A stretch of 31,748 nucleotides of DNA from Anaerolineae bacterium. GTDB lineage: Bacteria > Chloroflexota > Anaerolineae > JACIWR01. The notes beneath the pieces were generated by a model, which saw only the letters and a list, made by a program, of their open reading frames with translations, made no database searches and was not told the DNA's origin. The stretch lies in assembly GCA_021162125.1 (NCBI GenBank), contig JAGGZG010000313.1, positions 1 to 31,748 on the forward strand, read 5' to 3'. Shown one piece after another: positions 14,598 to 23,437 of the stretch (within the stretch, counting starts at the first letter, position 1; each line of letters starts with the position of its first letter). Both the position numbers and the translations under genes were made by a program.

Positions 14598-14852
14598 ATG
14601 ATGCTGCGGACTTTGCTCGAAAAGGTGACAACGGGAGGAGTACACAGTTACGCTGACCTGTGCCGCGAGCTGGGCGTGAGCGAGAGTTTGTTAGAACAGA
14701 TGCTGATGGACCTGGAGCGGATGGGATATCTCAAGCGCGTGGGTACGGACTGTGAGAGGCATTGCGCGAACTGTTCACTGAACGGCACGTGCGCAATAAG
14801 CCAGGGGGGACAGGTGTGGACATTGACGGAGAAGGGGACCACGGGTAGGTGA
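14598..14852 (+). CDS. feoC: FeoC-like winged-helix protein with iron-sulfur-type cysteines
   Basis: This 84-residue protein has a small winged-helix N-terminal half (TLLEKVTTGGVHSYADLCRELGVSESLLEQMLMDLERMGYLKRV). The wing contains four cysteines, C52, C56, C59 and C65, close to the FeoC pattern thought to hold an oxygen-sensitive iron-sulfur cluster. FeoC proteins interact with FeoB and tune its amount. GAGGAGG precedes two adjacent ATG codons, 15 bases after feoB. The spacing of the first cysteine pair is one residue shorter than the classical gamma-proteobacterial form, so it is best called FeoC-like. Confidence 0.85.
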   Translation: MMLRTLLEKVTTGGVHSYADLCRELGVSESLLEQMLMDLERMGYLKRVGTDCERHCANCSLNGTCAISQGGQVWTLTEKGTTGR

Positions 14853-14862
14853 GGGTGGAGAC

Positions 14863-15291
14863 GTGAATGAGTCTGACAGGAAAATTTTACGCCGGGCCGG
14901 AAAGCGCATCACCCCACAGCGGGTGCTCATCTTGAAGGTCATCCGAGAGAGCGGCGGGCACCTCGATGCTGACGAAATCTATCGCCTGGCCAAACAAAAA
15001 GCCCCCCGCCTGAGCCTGTCCACCGTCTATCGCACCATCAACGTGCTCAAAGAAGCGGGAGTGATTGAGGAACTCCACCTCGGCGAGGAGCACCACCACT
15101 ACGAATTGAGGGGCGAGAAAGGACACCACCATCTCATCTGCCAGGACTGCGGCAAGGTCGTCGAGTTCGAGTGCCCCTTCAGCGAGCAATTGATGCGCGA
15201 TTTGGGTGAAAAGTATGGTTTTGAGATCGCAGCGATTCACCTGGATCTGGTAGGCCACTGTGCCGAGTGCCGGCGGGAAGAACGGAAGTGA
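14863..15291 (+). CDS. fur: Fur-family metal-dependent transcriptional regulator
   Basis: This 142-residue protein has the Fur family length and order. A winged helix occupies residues 10-75 (RITPQRVLILKVI, HLDADEIYRLAKQ, LSLSTVYRTINVLKEAGVIEEL). The metal-binding dimerisation part follows, with a histidine run at 77-90 and two CxxC pairs (C93/C96 and C133/C136) for a structural zinc. The last gene of the feo operon, it starts at GTG 14863 after a GAGGGTGGAG site, 10 bases past feoC. Its place suggests that it is the iron-responsive repressor of this operon acting at the palindrome 10463-10489. Zur or PerR function cannot be excluded by sequence alone. Confidence 0.9.
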   Translation: MNESDRKILRRAGKRITPQRVLILKVIRESGGHLDADEIYRLAKQKAPRLSLSTVYRTINVLKEAGVIEELHLGEEHHHYELRGEKGHHHLICQDCGKVVEFECPFSEQLMRDLGEKYGFEIAAIHLDLVGHCAECRREERK

Positions 15292-15380
15292 TGGGGCGCT
15301 GTGCAGTCAGGGCGGGAGGCATGATCTACGCCTGACCCATCACGCCGGGGTCTACCGGCGATCATCTGGTTACGCACAAA

Positions 15381-15424
15381 AACAACACGACGGGTGACGC
15401 CTGTTGCTGCCCGTCGTGTTTGTT
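15381..15424 (+). terminator. terminator of the feo operon
   Basis: ACACGACGGG (15385-15394) pairs perfectly with CCCGTCGTGT (15410-15419), flanked by A-rich and T-rich tails (AACA before, TTGTTT after). It lies about 90 bases after the fur stop codon. A smaller stem (CGCCGG 15343-15348, CCGGCG 15355-15360) lies in between. Confidence 0.7.
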
Positions 15425-15748
15425 TACAGTAGATCCAGCGGAGGCGCATCGGGCCCTCGCGCAGCTCCAGCCGCGCCGATGAGTCCGCACCCGTGCGCAC
15501 CTGCCCGCCTTACTGCTGCCCCCGCTGCGGCCAGTACCAGGAATATCACGAGTCAGAGGTCAAGGCTGTGCAAATGTTCATCCTAATGGTAGCTGGCCGA
15601 TGCGGAAATGCCACGAATCGAATCCCTGTCGTCCGGCCTCGTCAGTGGCTCGCGCTAGTGACGAGCGCAAGTGAGACTTTTGCCTCAATGTGTTCAAAGG
15701 TCTACGTTGCAGCTTCATCGTACCGCAAACTAAATTCGCTGTCAAGGG
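15425..15748. other. intergenic DNA before polA, no gene seen
   Basis: The polA frame stays open backwards through this stretch to 15493, but its translation here is low-quality and unlike any Pol I N-terminus, and no ribosome site supports an earlier start. Nothing else was recognised. Confidence 0.5.
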
Positions 15749-15776
15749 TTGACTTTCATTCGCAAGGTGGTAAAAT
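15749..15776 (+). promoter_or_regulatory. sigma-70 promoter of polA
   Basis: TTGACT (15749-15754) and TAAAAT (15771-15776) with a 16-base spacer lie about 60 bases upstream of the polA ATG, leaving a leader of roughly 50 bases. This position also argues that the true start is 15835. Confidence 0.65.
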
Positions 15777-15834
15777 AGGGCTGGGTGCGTCGCACCTGAA
15801 ACCCACCGGATCAGCGAGTAACGGAGAGGGGACA

Positions 15835-18603
15835 ATGCCCGAAAAGAAAAAGCTGGTACTGATTGACGGCCACGCACTGGCCTACCGCGCCTTTCACGCC
15901 CTGCCGCCCACGTTGAGCACGAAAAGCGGCGAATTGACCAACGCTACCTATGGATTTACCTCGATGCTGCTCAACGTGCTGCGCGACGAACAACCGGACT
16001 ACGTCATCGTGGCCTTCGACGTGGGGCGCACTTTCCGCCACGAGGAATACCCCGAGTACAAGGCCCACCGCCGCAAAATGCCCGAGGAGCTGCACCACCA
16101 GTTCGAGCGCATCCGCGAGATACTCGAAGCGCTCAACATCCCGATAGTCGAGGTGCCGGGCTATGAGGCCGACGATGTACTGGGCACCCTCTCCCGCCAG
16201 GCAGCGGCACAGGGACTGGAGACCCTGATCGTCACCGGCGATACAGACACTTTTCAGCTCATTGATGAACACACCCGCGTCCTCACTCCCCACCGCCGCT
16301 TCTCCGACACGGTGGTCTACGACGAGCAGGGCATCCAGAAACGATACGGCCTCAAGCCCGCGCAGCTCGTGGATTACAAAGCCATCGTCGGCGATCCGAG
16401 CGACAACATCCCCGGCGTGCGCGGGGTGGGCAAAAAGACGGCGACGGCCCTGTTGCAGAAGTACGGCAGTGTCGAGAACATCTACCAACACCTGGACGAG
16501 ATAAAGCCAGCGCGATTTCGCGAGGCACTGGCCAAAGCCCGCGACGCAGCGCTCTTGAGCAAACACCTGGCGACTATTGTCACCGACGCACCCGTCTCCC
16601 TCGACCTGGAAGCCAGTCGCTTCGGGTCTTTCGATAAGGAACGGCTGAAGGAAATCTTCCGCGAGTTGGAGTTCCGCACCCTGATGGATCGCCTGCCCGG
16701 TGGCGAGGTGAGCGGCTCACCCCAGCAACTCTCATTGTTCGAGAAAGAGGCCACCACACCCCGCGAGCACACCATCCTCACCAGGCACCAGGTCATAGAC
16801 ACCGAGCCCGCCCTGGACGCGCTGGTGAAGCGGCTGCGCCGGGCGCGGGCGGTGACTTTCGACGTGGAGACCACCAGCACCAACGCCATGCAGGCTGAAC
16901 TGGTGGGCATTGCCCTGACGGATGAGCCGGGCAAAGGAGACTACATCCCCGTGGGGCACCGGGCAGCGACCGGCAATCAACTCCCCCTGGACACCGTCCT
17001 GAACAAGCTCAAGCCCATCTTTACCACCCCGAACGTCGCCAGGTACGCTCACAACGGCAAGTACGACATCACCGTGCTGGCCCGTCACGGCCTGCCCATC
17101 CCAGACCTGACCTTCGACACCATGATCGCCGAGTGGCTGGTTAACCCGACCAGCCGTGACCTGGGCTTGAAAAATCTGGCCTGGGCCCGCCTGGGGGTGG
17201 ACATGACTCCCATCAGCGATCTCATCGGCAAGGGCAAAAAGCAAACGACGATGGATCGCGTGCCCGTGGAGCAGGTGGCCCCTTACGCCGCCGCCGACGT
17301 GGACATGACCCACCGTCTGGTGGACGTGCTGGAGCCGGAGCTGCGGGCCCGCGCTCTGTGGAAGCTCTTCACCGAAATTGAGATGCCGCTGGTCGGTGTG
17401 CTGGCCGCGATGGAGATGCGGGGCATCAAGCTCGACGTGGAGTACTTGCACGAGATGTCCGCCGAGCTTCAGAAGCGACTGGCCGCCCTGGAACGGGAGA
17501 TTCAGAACATGGTGGGGTACAATTTCAACATCGGCTCCACCCAACAGCTCAGCAAGGCCCTGTTCCACACGCTGGGCCTTCCGACGAAAGGAGTGCCCAA
17601 GACAAAGTCCGGTCATTACTCCACCGCAGCCAGCGTACTGGAAAAATTGCGGGGCAAACATCCGATCATTGATCTCCTGCTGGAGCACCGCCAGCTCTCC
17701 AAATTGCGTTCCACCTACGTGGAAGCCCTGGCCGCGCTGGTGAACCCCGACACCGGGCGGGTGCACACCTCGTACAACCAGACGGGCACAGTGACCGGAC
17801 GGCTCTCGTCCAGCGAGCCGAATTTGCAGAACATCCCCATTCGCACGGAAATGGGGCGCAAGGTGCGACGGGCTTTCATCGCCGACGAGGGACACCTGCT
17901 CCTGGCAGCGGACTACTCCCAGGTTGAGCTGCGCATCCTGGCCCACATCTCCCAGGACCCGGTCTTGCTGGAAGCGTTCCGCCGTGGTGAGGACATCCAC
18001 TCCACCACCGCCGCCGCCCTCTACGACGTGCCCCTCTCCCAGGTCACTCCCGCCATGCGCCGCGTGGCCAAGACCACAAACTTTGCCATTTTATACGGTG
18101 TGACTGGCTACGGGCTTTCCCAGCAAACCGAGCTTACCCCCGAGGAGGGGAACAAGTTCATTGCCAACTACTTCGCCCGCTTCCCCAGGGTAAAAGCCTA
18201 CCTGGACGAAGCCCGTCGCCGAGCCGCCGAACTGGGATACGTGGAGACCCTGCTGGGCCGCCGCCGCTACTTTCCAGAGCTGAAGAGCGACTCGAAAGTC
18301 CACGCCGGCGTACGAGCCGCCGCCGAGCGCATGGCCATCAACACCCCAATCCAGGGCACGGCAGCGGACATCATCAAAATCGCGATGGTACGCCTGCACC
18401 GGGCGTTGCGTGAGCGCGGTCTGGGAGCAGGGATGATCCTCCAGGTCCACGACGAGCTGGTGCTGGAGGTGCCGGAGGACGAAGTGCGGACGGTGGCCCC
18501 CCTGGTGCGAGACATCATGGAAGGAGCCTACCAACTCGACGCGCCGCTCAAAGTGGACATGAAAGTCGGCAAGAACTGGCTGGAGATGGAGGAAATACAT
18601 TAA
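15835..18603 (+). CDS. polA: DNA polymerase I
   Basis: This is a full-length 922-residue family A polymerase for gap filling and primer removal. The 5'-3' nuclease domain (residues 1-290) shows LVLIDGHALAYRAFHALP, YEADDVLGTLSRQA, VTGDTDTFQL and GDPSDNIPGVRGVGKKTA. The 3'-5' exonuclease domain keeps its acidic residues (D343 and E345 in FDVETT, D411 in KYD, D488 in YAAAD), so proofreading is probably active, unlike in Taq-type enzymes. The polymerase part has motif A DYSQVELR (D693), motif B RRVAKTTNFAILYG (R743, K746, Y754) and motif C QVHDELV (H872, D873). GAGAGGGG just before ATG 15835 fixes the start. It stands as a single gene with its own promoter. Confidence 0.97.
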   Translation: MPEKKKLVLIDGHALAYRAFHALPPTLSTKSGELTNATYGFTSMLLNVLRDEQPDYVIVAFDVGRTFRHEEYPEYKAHRRKMPEELHHQFERIREILEALNIPIVEVPGYEADDVLGTLSRQAAAQGLETLIVTGDTDTFQLIDEHTRVLTPHRRFSDTVVYDEQGIQKRYGLKPAQLVDYKAIVGDPSDNIPGVRGVGKKTATALLQKYGSVENIYQHLDEIKPARFREALAKARDAALLSKHLATIVTDAPVSLDLEASRFGSFDKERLKEIFRELEFRTLMDRLPGGEVSGSPQQLSLFEKEATTPREHTILTRHQVIDTEPALDALVKRLRRARAVTFDVETTSTNAMQAELVGIALTDEPGKGDYIPVGHRAATGNQLPLDTVLNKLKPIFTTPNVARYAHNGKYDITVLARHGLPIPDLTFDTMIAEWLVNPTSRDLGLKNLAWARLGVDMTPISDLIGKGKKQTTMDRVPVEQVAPYAAADVDMTHRLVDVLEPELRARALWKLFTEIEMPLVGVLAAMEMRGIKLDVEYLHEMSAELQKRLAALEREIQNMVGYNFNIGSTQQLSKALFHTLGLPTKGVPKTKSGHYSTAASVLEKLRGKHPIIDLLLEHRQLSKLRSTYVEALAALVNPDTGRVHTSYNQTGTVTGRLSSSEPNLQNIPIRTEMGRKVRRAFIADEGHLLLAADYSQVELRILAHISQDPVLLEAFRRGEDIHSTTAAALYDVPLSQVTPAMRRVAKTTNFAILYGVTGYGLSQQTELTPEEGNKFIANYFARFPRVKAYLDEARRRAAELGYVETLLGRRRYFPELKSDSKVHAGVRAAAERMAINTPIQGTAADIIKIAMVRLHRALRERGLGAGMILQVHDELVLEVPEDEVRTVAPLVRDIMEGAYQLDAPLKVDMKVGKNWLEMEEIH

Positions 18604-18675
18604 GCAAGCGACGATGAGAACACGAGAGCAGTCGTTTCTCAGTGACGAGCGTGCCGCGCTACCAGGCCGTGTTGC

Positions 18676-18724
18676 GTATTGCGCGTAACGTAGGGCCACT
18701 TTCCCTCAAATGGATACGCAATAC
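18676..18724. repeat. degenerate copy of an intergenic inverted repeat
   Basis: GTATTGCG (18676-18683) is complemented by CGCAATAC (18717-18724), and the flanks resemble the GTGTTGCG/CGCAACAC element found again at 18873-18919 and 19945-19969. The 18604-18938 gap contains no gene. A palindrome GGTATA-CT-TATACC (18795-18808) containing a TATACT -10-like hexamer is the only promoter-like signal in it. Confidence 0.45.
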
Positions 18725-18872
18725 AAATCACGTGCGCACGCCAGCGCCTCTTCGATTCGAGATGAAGGGGTGTTTTTGCTCTGGCCGTTCTTGTGGTATA
18801 CTTATACCGGGCACATTTGAGAAGAGTAAAAAACAGATCCCTGTTTATGCATCTCGTTACCTACCAATAAGC

Positions 18873-18919
18873 CGTGTTGCGTGTTCCGTCCCATCGCGCA
18901 CCACGTAACACGCAACACG
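18873..18919. repeat. 13-bp inverted repeat in front of argF
   Basis: CGTGTTGCGTGTT (18873-18885) and its exact complement AACACGCAACACG (18907-18919) flank a 21-base loop, ending 19 bases before the argF start. The right arm recurs exactly at 19956-19968 downstream of the gene. It would form a stable hairpin in the argF leader and may affect its translation or simply be a dispersed element. Confidence 0.65.
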
Positions 18920-18938
18920 TATACTCGAGGAGGAACTC

Positions 18939-19862
18939 ATGAGACACTTTCTGAGCATCGCCGATCTGTCATCAGACGAGGTATGGGCAATACTGGATAA
19001 GGCCCGCGCGTTAAAGGACGAGCGACAGAAAACTGGTGAGAACGAGCCGCTGCTGCGGGGCAAAACGCTGGGGATGGTCTTCCAGAAACCGAGCCTGCGC
19101 ACCCGCGTCTCGTTCGACATGGCGATGATCCAGCTAGGCGGCCGGGCCCTCTACCTCTCCCCGAACGAAATCCAACTGGGCAAACGGGAGAGTGTTGCTG
19201 ATGTGGCGCGGGTGCTCTCCCGCTACGTGGATGCCATCATGGCCCGCGTGTTCGCCCACCGCGACGTGGAGGAACTCGCCGCGTACTCACGAGTGCCGGT
19301 GATCAACGGCCTCTCGGACTTCAACCACCCCTGCCAGGGGATGGCCGACCTGTTGACGATATACGAGCGCTACGATAAACTGACTGGCCTCAAGCTGGCC
19401 TACGTGGGCGACGGCAACAACGTGGCCCACTCCCTGCTCCTGGGGGCAAGCAAGACCGGGATGCACATCACCGTGGCAACGCCGACGGGCTACGAGCCGC
19501 ACCCGGCAGTGGTGCGCCTGGCGCGGACGTTCGCCACCGAAAGCGGGAGCGAGGTGGTCATCACCAACGATCCTCGCCAGGCAGTGCGCGACGCCGACGT
19601 GATTTACACCGACGTGTGGACCAGCATGGGCCAGGAAGCGGAAGCCGAACAGCGGCTAAAGGTTTTTCCACCCTACCAGGTCAACGGCGAGCTGGTAGCC
19701 CAGGCCAGGCCGGAGGTCATCGTCATGCACTGTTTGCCGGCCCACCGGGGACAGGAAATCACCGACGAGGTCGCTGACGGACCCCATTCCGTACTCTTCG
19801 ATCAGGCCGAGAACCGGATGCACGCGCAGAAAGCGATACTCGTCAGTTTGCTGGTCAAGTAA
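18939..19862 (+). CDS. argF: ornithine carbamoyltransferase
   Basis: This 307-residue cytoplasmic enzyme makes citrulline from ornithine and carbamoyl phosphate in arginine synthesis. The carbamoyl phosphate loop is SLRTR (52-56), with Leu where many family members have Thr. HPCQ follows at 130-133, the ornithine-side DVWTSMG at 225-231, and HCLPAHRG with the catalytic Cys265 at 264-271. The last motif favours ornithine over aspartate or N-acetylornithine. GAGGAGGA precedes the ATG. The gene stands alone, with no other arg gene in view, and copies of a short palindromic repeat lie on both sides. Confidence 0.95.
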   Translation: MRHFLSIADLSSDEVWAILDKARALKDERQKTGENEPLLRGKTLGMVFQKPSLRTRVSFDMAMIQLGGRALYLSPNEIQLGKRESVADVARVLSRYVDAIMARVFAHRDVEELAAYSRVPVINGLSDFNHPCQGMADLLTIYERYDKLTGLKLAYVGDGNNVAHSLLLGASKTGMHITVATPTGYEPHPAVVRLARTFATESGSEVVITNDPRQAVRDADVIYTDVWTSMGQEAEAEQRLKVFPPYQVNGELVAQARPEVIVMHCLPAHRGQEITDEVADGPHSVLFDQAENRMHAQKAILVSLLVK

Positions 19863-19944
19863 TCAATCTGGACGCGGTTAGATTTTGTGAAAAGGGGCGA
19901 GATGGGCACATGTCACGAGTTGTGTTTTATTGTGAGCGGTTTTT

Positions 19945-19969
19945 ACGTAGCACGCAACACGCAACACGT
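19945..19969. repeat. repeat element downstream of argF
   Basis: The 13-mer AACACGCAACACG (19956-19968) is identical to the right arm of the inverted repeat upstream of argF, and the CACGCAA unit occurs twice in tandem here. The remaining 19863-20051 gap shows no gene; a TATAAC hexamer at 20034-20039 is too poor to call a promoter. Confidence 0.6.
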
Positions 19970-20051
19970 CCAATCGCCCACCAGGTTCCTCAAACAACGA
20001 TGACGTGTCTTCGCGCTTTTCGTACTCGCTCAGTATAACAGGAGGTGCGTC

Positions 20052-22361
20052 GTGGCTGGTAACCGACAGGTCTTCGAACAGGCCATGCAGCGAGCAGCTG
20101 ATTACGCCTGGGACCGGCAATGGGGCAAGGCCATCGGCGAGTACATGAAAGCCCTCACCGAATTCCCAGATGACGTAGTGGCCCTCAGCGGGATCGGCCT
20201 GGCACTCCTCGAAATGGGACAGTTGAGCAAGGCGCTGAGCGTGTATCAGCGGGCGGCCAAACTCTCCCCCGGCGACCCGGCGATTTTGAACCGCATGGCG
20301 GATGTGCTGGACCGGATGAAGCGCAAGAATGATGCGGCAGCAGTCTACATGATGGCCGCCGAGGCTCACCTCCGCCAACGCTCAGTTGAGCAAGCCATCG
20401 AGTGCTGGCAACAAGTCGTGCGCCTGTTCCCTGGACATTTGCAGGCACATCAGAGCCTGGCCAAAGCTTATGCCGGACAAGGCCAGACGGAGCAGGCTGT
20501 CCGCGAGTTCATCATCCTGGCCGCCCTGCATCAGAGGCAAGGGGAGATAGAGCAGGCCAGGGAGCAATGCCAGTCCGCCCTGAAACTGGACGCGCGCAAC
20601 GCCGAGGCGAAAAGAGCTCTCCACGACCTGGAGCACAATCAGCCCATCCGGGTGCAATTGGACACCGGAGTGCCGGCCAAGGAAGAGACACTCTTCGAAG
20701 AGGAGATGGCCGTATCCACCGCCGAGGAGGGGGAGAGCAGTACCAGCCCTGCCGATCAGGCCCGGCAGCGCGCTCTGTCGGAGTTGGCAGAGGCGTTCTT
20801 CGAGGAAGTGGAGGAGGAGGAAATTCCGTCTGCCGAACTGAGCGATTTCACCCGTGGCGGCCGGCGCGCGCTGGCCGAGGCGGAGATGAGCAAAGCACAG
20901 CTCGACGCCCTCATCGGGCAGGCTATTGATCACCAGATGCACGGCCGGGTCGAAGAAGCCATTGACGCCTACCGGCGGGCGATTGAGGGCGGGGTAAACA
21001 CCCCCGCCGCTCACTTCAACCTGGGCCTGCTCTACCAGGAGAAGATGCGCTTCGACGAGGCTATCGTCCACCTGGCGGAGGCGATGCACGATCCGGACTA
21101 CGCCCTGGGTGCTCGCTTCGCTCTGGGACAATGCTATCGAGCGCAGGGCAAAATTGACGAGGCCCTGGAGCATTTCATCGAGGTGCTCAAGATCGTGGAC
21201 CTGCAGACGGTGCAGCGCGATCAGGTGGATGACCTCATCCAGGTCTACGAAAGCCTGACCAGCGGGTTCGTAGCCAAGGGTAGTCCAGAAGAGGCTGAAC
21301 ATTTCGCCAATGCCCTGGTCGAATTTCTGAGCAGCAAGGGCTGGAAGGACAAAGTGATAGAGGCCCGTCGTCGTCTGGATAGCGTCACCGAGGAGGGGAT
21401 GACGATGAGCCTGGTGGAGATGCTCGGTGTGCCCGGTTCCGAGGAGATCCTGAGCGCGATGAGCATCACCCAGGAATACCTCAGGCGCAATATGTTGTTC
21501 ACGGCCATGGAAGAGTGCTTCTGGGCCATTCAGCGTGCCCCGTTCTACCTGCCCCTGCACATGCGCCTGGCCGAGATATTGCTGCACGAGAACCGCATCG
21601 AGGTAGCGGCTGCCAAATACCTCACCGTGGCCGATGTGTATCAGACGCGCGGTGATTTTCAGCAAGCCATCAGGGTCTACAAAAAAATCCTGCGCCTGAC
21701 GCCTATGGACGTGAGCGTGCGGGCCAGGCTCATCGATCTGCTGGTCAGCCACGGGCAGATTGACCAGGCCCTGGAACATTACATGGCCATGTCCGACGCT
21801 TACTATCAACTGGCCCAGGTGAACAAGGCGCTGGAGAAGTACAACGAGGCTCTGCGGCTGGCCCCTAGGGGCAGCCCGGAGCGGGGGTGGCAGGCTCAGA
21901 TATTGCACCACATTGGTGACATCGAGATGCAACGCCTGAACTGGCGGCAGGCCGCCCGGGTCTACGAGCAGATCAAAAGTATAGCTCCGCAGGACGAGAG
22001 GGCGCGTATCTACCTGGTGGATTTGTACTTCAAACTCAAGGAGCGTCAGAAGGCATTGAGCGAAATGGATGAGCTGATCGCTCTTTATCAGGAGCAAGGC
22101 AAGCCGGATAAGGTTCTGGCCGCGTTGGAAAACACCATCGCGCTGCGGCCCGACGAACTGGCCCTCCGCCAGCGCTTGGCCCAGGCCTATGTTCGACAAG
22201 GGAAGAAAGCTGAGGCCATCGCCGTGCTGGATGCCCTGGGCAAAAAGCAACTTGACGTGGGGCTCAAGGCCCAGGCAGCGCGTACCATCCAGGCCATCAT
22301 CGCGCTGGAGCCCCCCAACCCGGAGGCGTATCGAAAACTTTTGGCCCAAATCCGTGCCTGA
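20052..22361 (+). CDS. large tetratricopeptide-repeat protein
   Basis: This 769-residue protein is made almost wholly of TPR helices, so it probably scaffolds other proteins; no enzyme motif was seen. The first block (residues ~10-210) contains repeats such as WGKAIGEYMKALTEFPDDVVALSGIGLALLEMGQ. An acidic, low-complexity linker rich in Glu and Ser (about 220-275) follows, then a second TPR block (~290-400), and a third from ~475 to the end with RGDFQQAIRVYKKILRLTPMDVSVRARL. There is no signal peptide or membrane helix. The GTG start follows GGAGGTG directly. It lies 144 bases upstream of cdaA in the same direction, so a link with the c-di-AMP genes is possible but not shown. Confidence 0.85.
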   Translation: MAGNRQVFEQAMQRAADYAWDRQWGKAIGEYMKALTEFPDDVVALSGIGLALLEMGQLSKALSVYQRAAKLSPGDPAILNRMADVLDRMKRKNDAAAVYMMAAEAHLRQRSVEQAIECWQQVVRLFPGHLQAHQSLAKAYAGQGQTEQAVREFIILAALHQRQGEIEQAREQCQSALKLDARNAEAKRALHDLEHNQPIRVQLDTGVPAKEETLFEEEMAVSTAEEGESSTSPADQARQRALSELAEAFFEEVEEEEIPSAELSDFTRGGRRALAEAEMSKAQLDALIGQAIDHQMHGRVEEAIDAYRRAIEGGVNTPAAHFNLGLLYQEKMRFDEAIVHLAEAMHDPDYALGARFALGQCYRAQGKIDEALEHFIEVLKIVDLQTVQRDQVDDLIQVYESLTSGFVAKGSPEEAEHFANALVEFLSSKGWKDKVIEARRRLDSVTEEGMTMSLVEMLGVPGSEEILSAMSITQEYLRRNMLFTAMEECFWAIQRAPFYLPLHMRLAEILLHENRIEVAAAKYLTVADVYQTRGDFQQAIRVYKKILRLTPMDVSVRARLIDLLVSHGQIDQALEHYMAMSDAYYQLAQVNKALEKYNEALRLAPRGSPERGWQAQILHHIGDIEMQRLNWRQAARVYEQIKSIAPQDERARIYLVDLYFKLKERQKALSEMDELIALYQEQGKPDKVLAALENTIALRPDELALRQRLAQAYVRQGKKAEAIAVLDALGKKQLDVGLKAQAARTIQAIIALEPPNPEAYRKLLAQIRA

Positions 22362-22382
22362 GCCGGGGGAGAACACCCATAG

Positions 22383-22470
22383 GTCGGGCCCACGGCCCGA
22401 CGCCTGCCCATCGTAGGGCAAGATGGCATTTTGTCCTGCCCGGGCAATTTCGGCGGGGCGTGGCCCCGCC
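22383..22470. repeat. cluster of GC-rich palindromes between the TPR gene and cdaA
   Basis: GTCGGGCC/GGCCCGAC (22383-22390 and 22394-22401) and GGCGGGGC/GCCCCGCC (22452-22459 and 22463-22470) are perfect 8-bp stems with 3-base loops. A weaker GGGCA/TGCCC pair lies between. They look like generic intergenic palindromes and could also weaken read-through from the upstream gene. Confidence 0.5.
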
Positions 22471-22505
22471 CTACCTTGTACTGCCATATCGGTGGAGGCT
22501 GATCG

Positions 22506-23369
22506 TTGGATGTAACCTGGATTTTTCAGCGCTTGGACTGGCTGAGCGTTGTTGATATCCTGCTGGTGGCGCTGATCTTTTATTGGCTGCTGTTTCTCGT
22601 GCGCGGCACGCAGGCTGTGCAACTGTTGCGTGGCGTGCTCATTCTGGTGGTATTGTCGGTACTCATCACCAGCATTTTCCCCTTACGGGCATTTAGCTGG
22701 CTGGTGCGCAATGCCGTTCCCGCGCTGTTGGTGGCCATACCGGTGATCTTTCAGCCCGAATTGCGCCGCGCGCTGGAACGCCTGGGACGCACCGGGTCGT
22801 TGCTCACCCTGCCCTCCCGGGAGGCGATGATCGAAGGCGTGCTCGACCAGGTCTGCCTGGCCTGTGAGCGCCTGTCCGAGCGCCGTCACGGAGCGCTCAT
22901 AGTACTGGAGCGCGAGACGGGGTTGCAGGAGTATGTCGACACCGGGGTCAAGATTAACGCTGAGGTCTCGGCAGAGTTGCTGGAGACCATTTTCTTTCCG
23001 AATACCGCCTTGCACGATGGAGCAGTGATCATCCGCCAGGATCGGGTGGTAGCGGCGGCCTGTGTACTTCCCCTGGCGGGGGGACACATCGCCGACCGGC
23101 AATTGGGGCTGCGGCATCGGGCAGCGATTGGGGTGACGGAACAGACCGACGCGGTGGCCATAGTCGTCTCCGAGGAGACGGGAATCATCTCCATCGCTCA
23201 CAATGGGCGGATCATCCGCCGGCTGGATAGCCGGCGATTGCGCAAACTCCTGGCCGCGTTTTATCAACCTCAATTGGTCAGTCTAGGTCCCCGCTGGCTG
23301 CGATGGTTGGTGCGAGCCCGACGGAGCCTCTATGCCCTCACTCGCCGTGGCGAGCGAAAGGACCAGTGA
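22506..23369 (+). CDS. cdaA: diadenylate cyclase CdaA
   Basis: This membrane-bound enzyme makes the second messenger c-di-AMP from two ATP. Its 287 residues include three N-terminal membrane helices (about 14-33, 40-58 and 66-83) and a DAC domain. The hallmark motifs are DGA (171-173) and GLRHRAAIG with RHR at 203-205, followed by VSEETG (222-227). The C-terminus is a short basic helix. The start is TTG 22506, with GGTGGAGG seven bases upstream; the protein from this point has the expected family N-terminus. The regulator cdaR follows, the usual gene pair. c-di-AMP typically controls potassium and osmolyte transport. Confidence 0.94.
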   Translation: MDVTWIFQRLDWLSVVDILLVALIFYWLLFLVRGTQAVQLLRGVLILVVLSVLITSIFPLRAFSWLVRNAVPALLVAIPVIFQPELRRALERLGRTGSLLTLPSREAMIEGVLDQVCLACERLSERRHGALIVLERETGLQEYVDTGVKINAEVSAELLETIFFPNTALHDGAVIIRQDRVVAAACVLPLAGGHIADRQLGLRHRAAIGVTEQTDAVAIVVSEETGIISIAHNGRIIRRLDSRRLRKLLAAFYQPQLVSLGPRWLRWLVRARRSLYALTRRGERKDQ

Positions 23370-23437
23370 CAATCGAACAGGAATTTGAGGACACCTGACA
23401 AGAGTGTTGGCTAGCAAAATTGGGGATGAGGATTGCG

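Noticed and set aside
15493..15834. In-frame N-terminal extension of DNA polymerase I with a cysteine-rich start
   Set aside because: A promoter (15749-15776) and ribosome site lie inside it, and homologous Pol I proteins begin at the residue encoded at 15835.
18873..19969. Possible CRISPR-like repeats around argF
   Set aside because: The copies are few, unevenly spaced and separated by a gene; there are no regular spacers or cas genes.
20382..22622. A 746-codon open frame on the minus strand opposite the TPR gene
   Set aside because: It is a shadow of the GC-rich TPR gene: no ribosome site or family motif was seen, and the plus-strand frame has clear TPR repeats.
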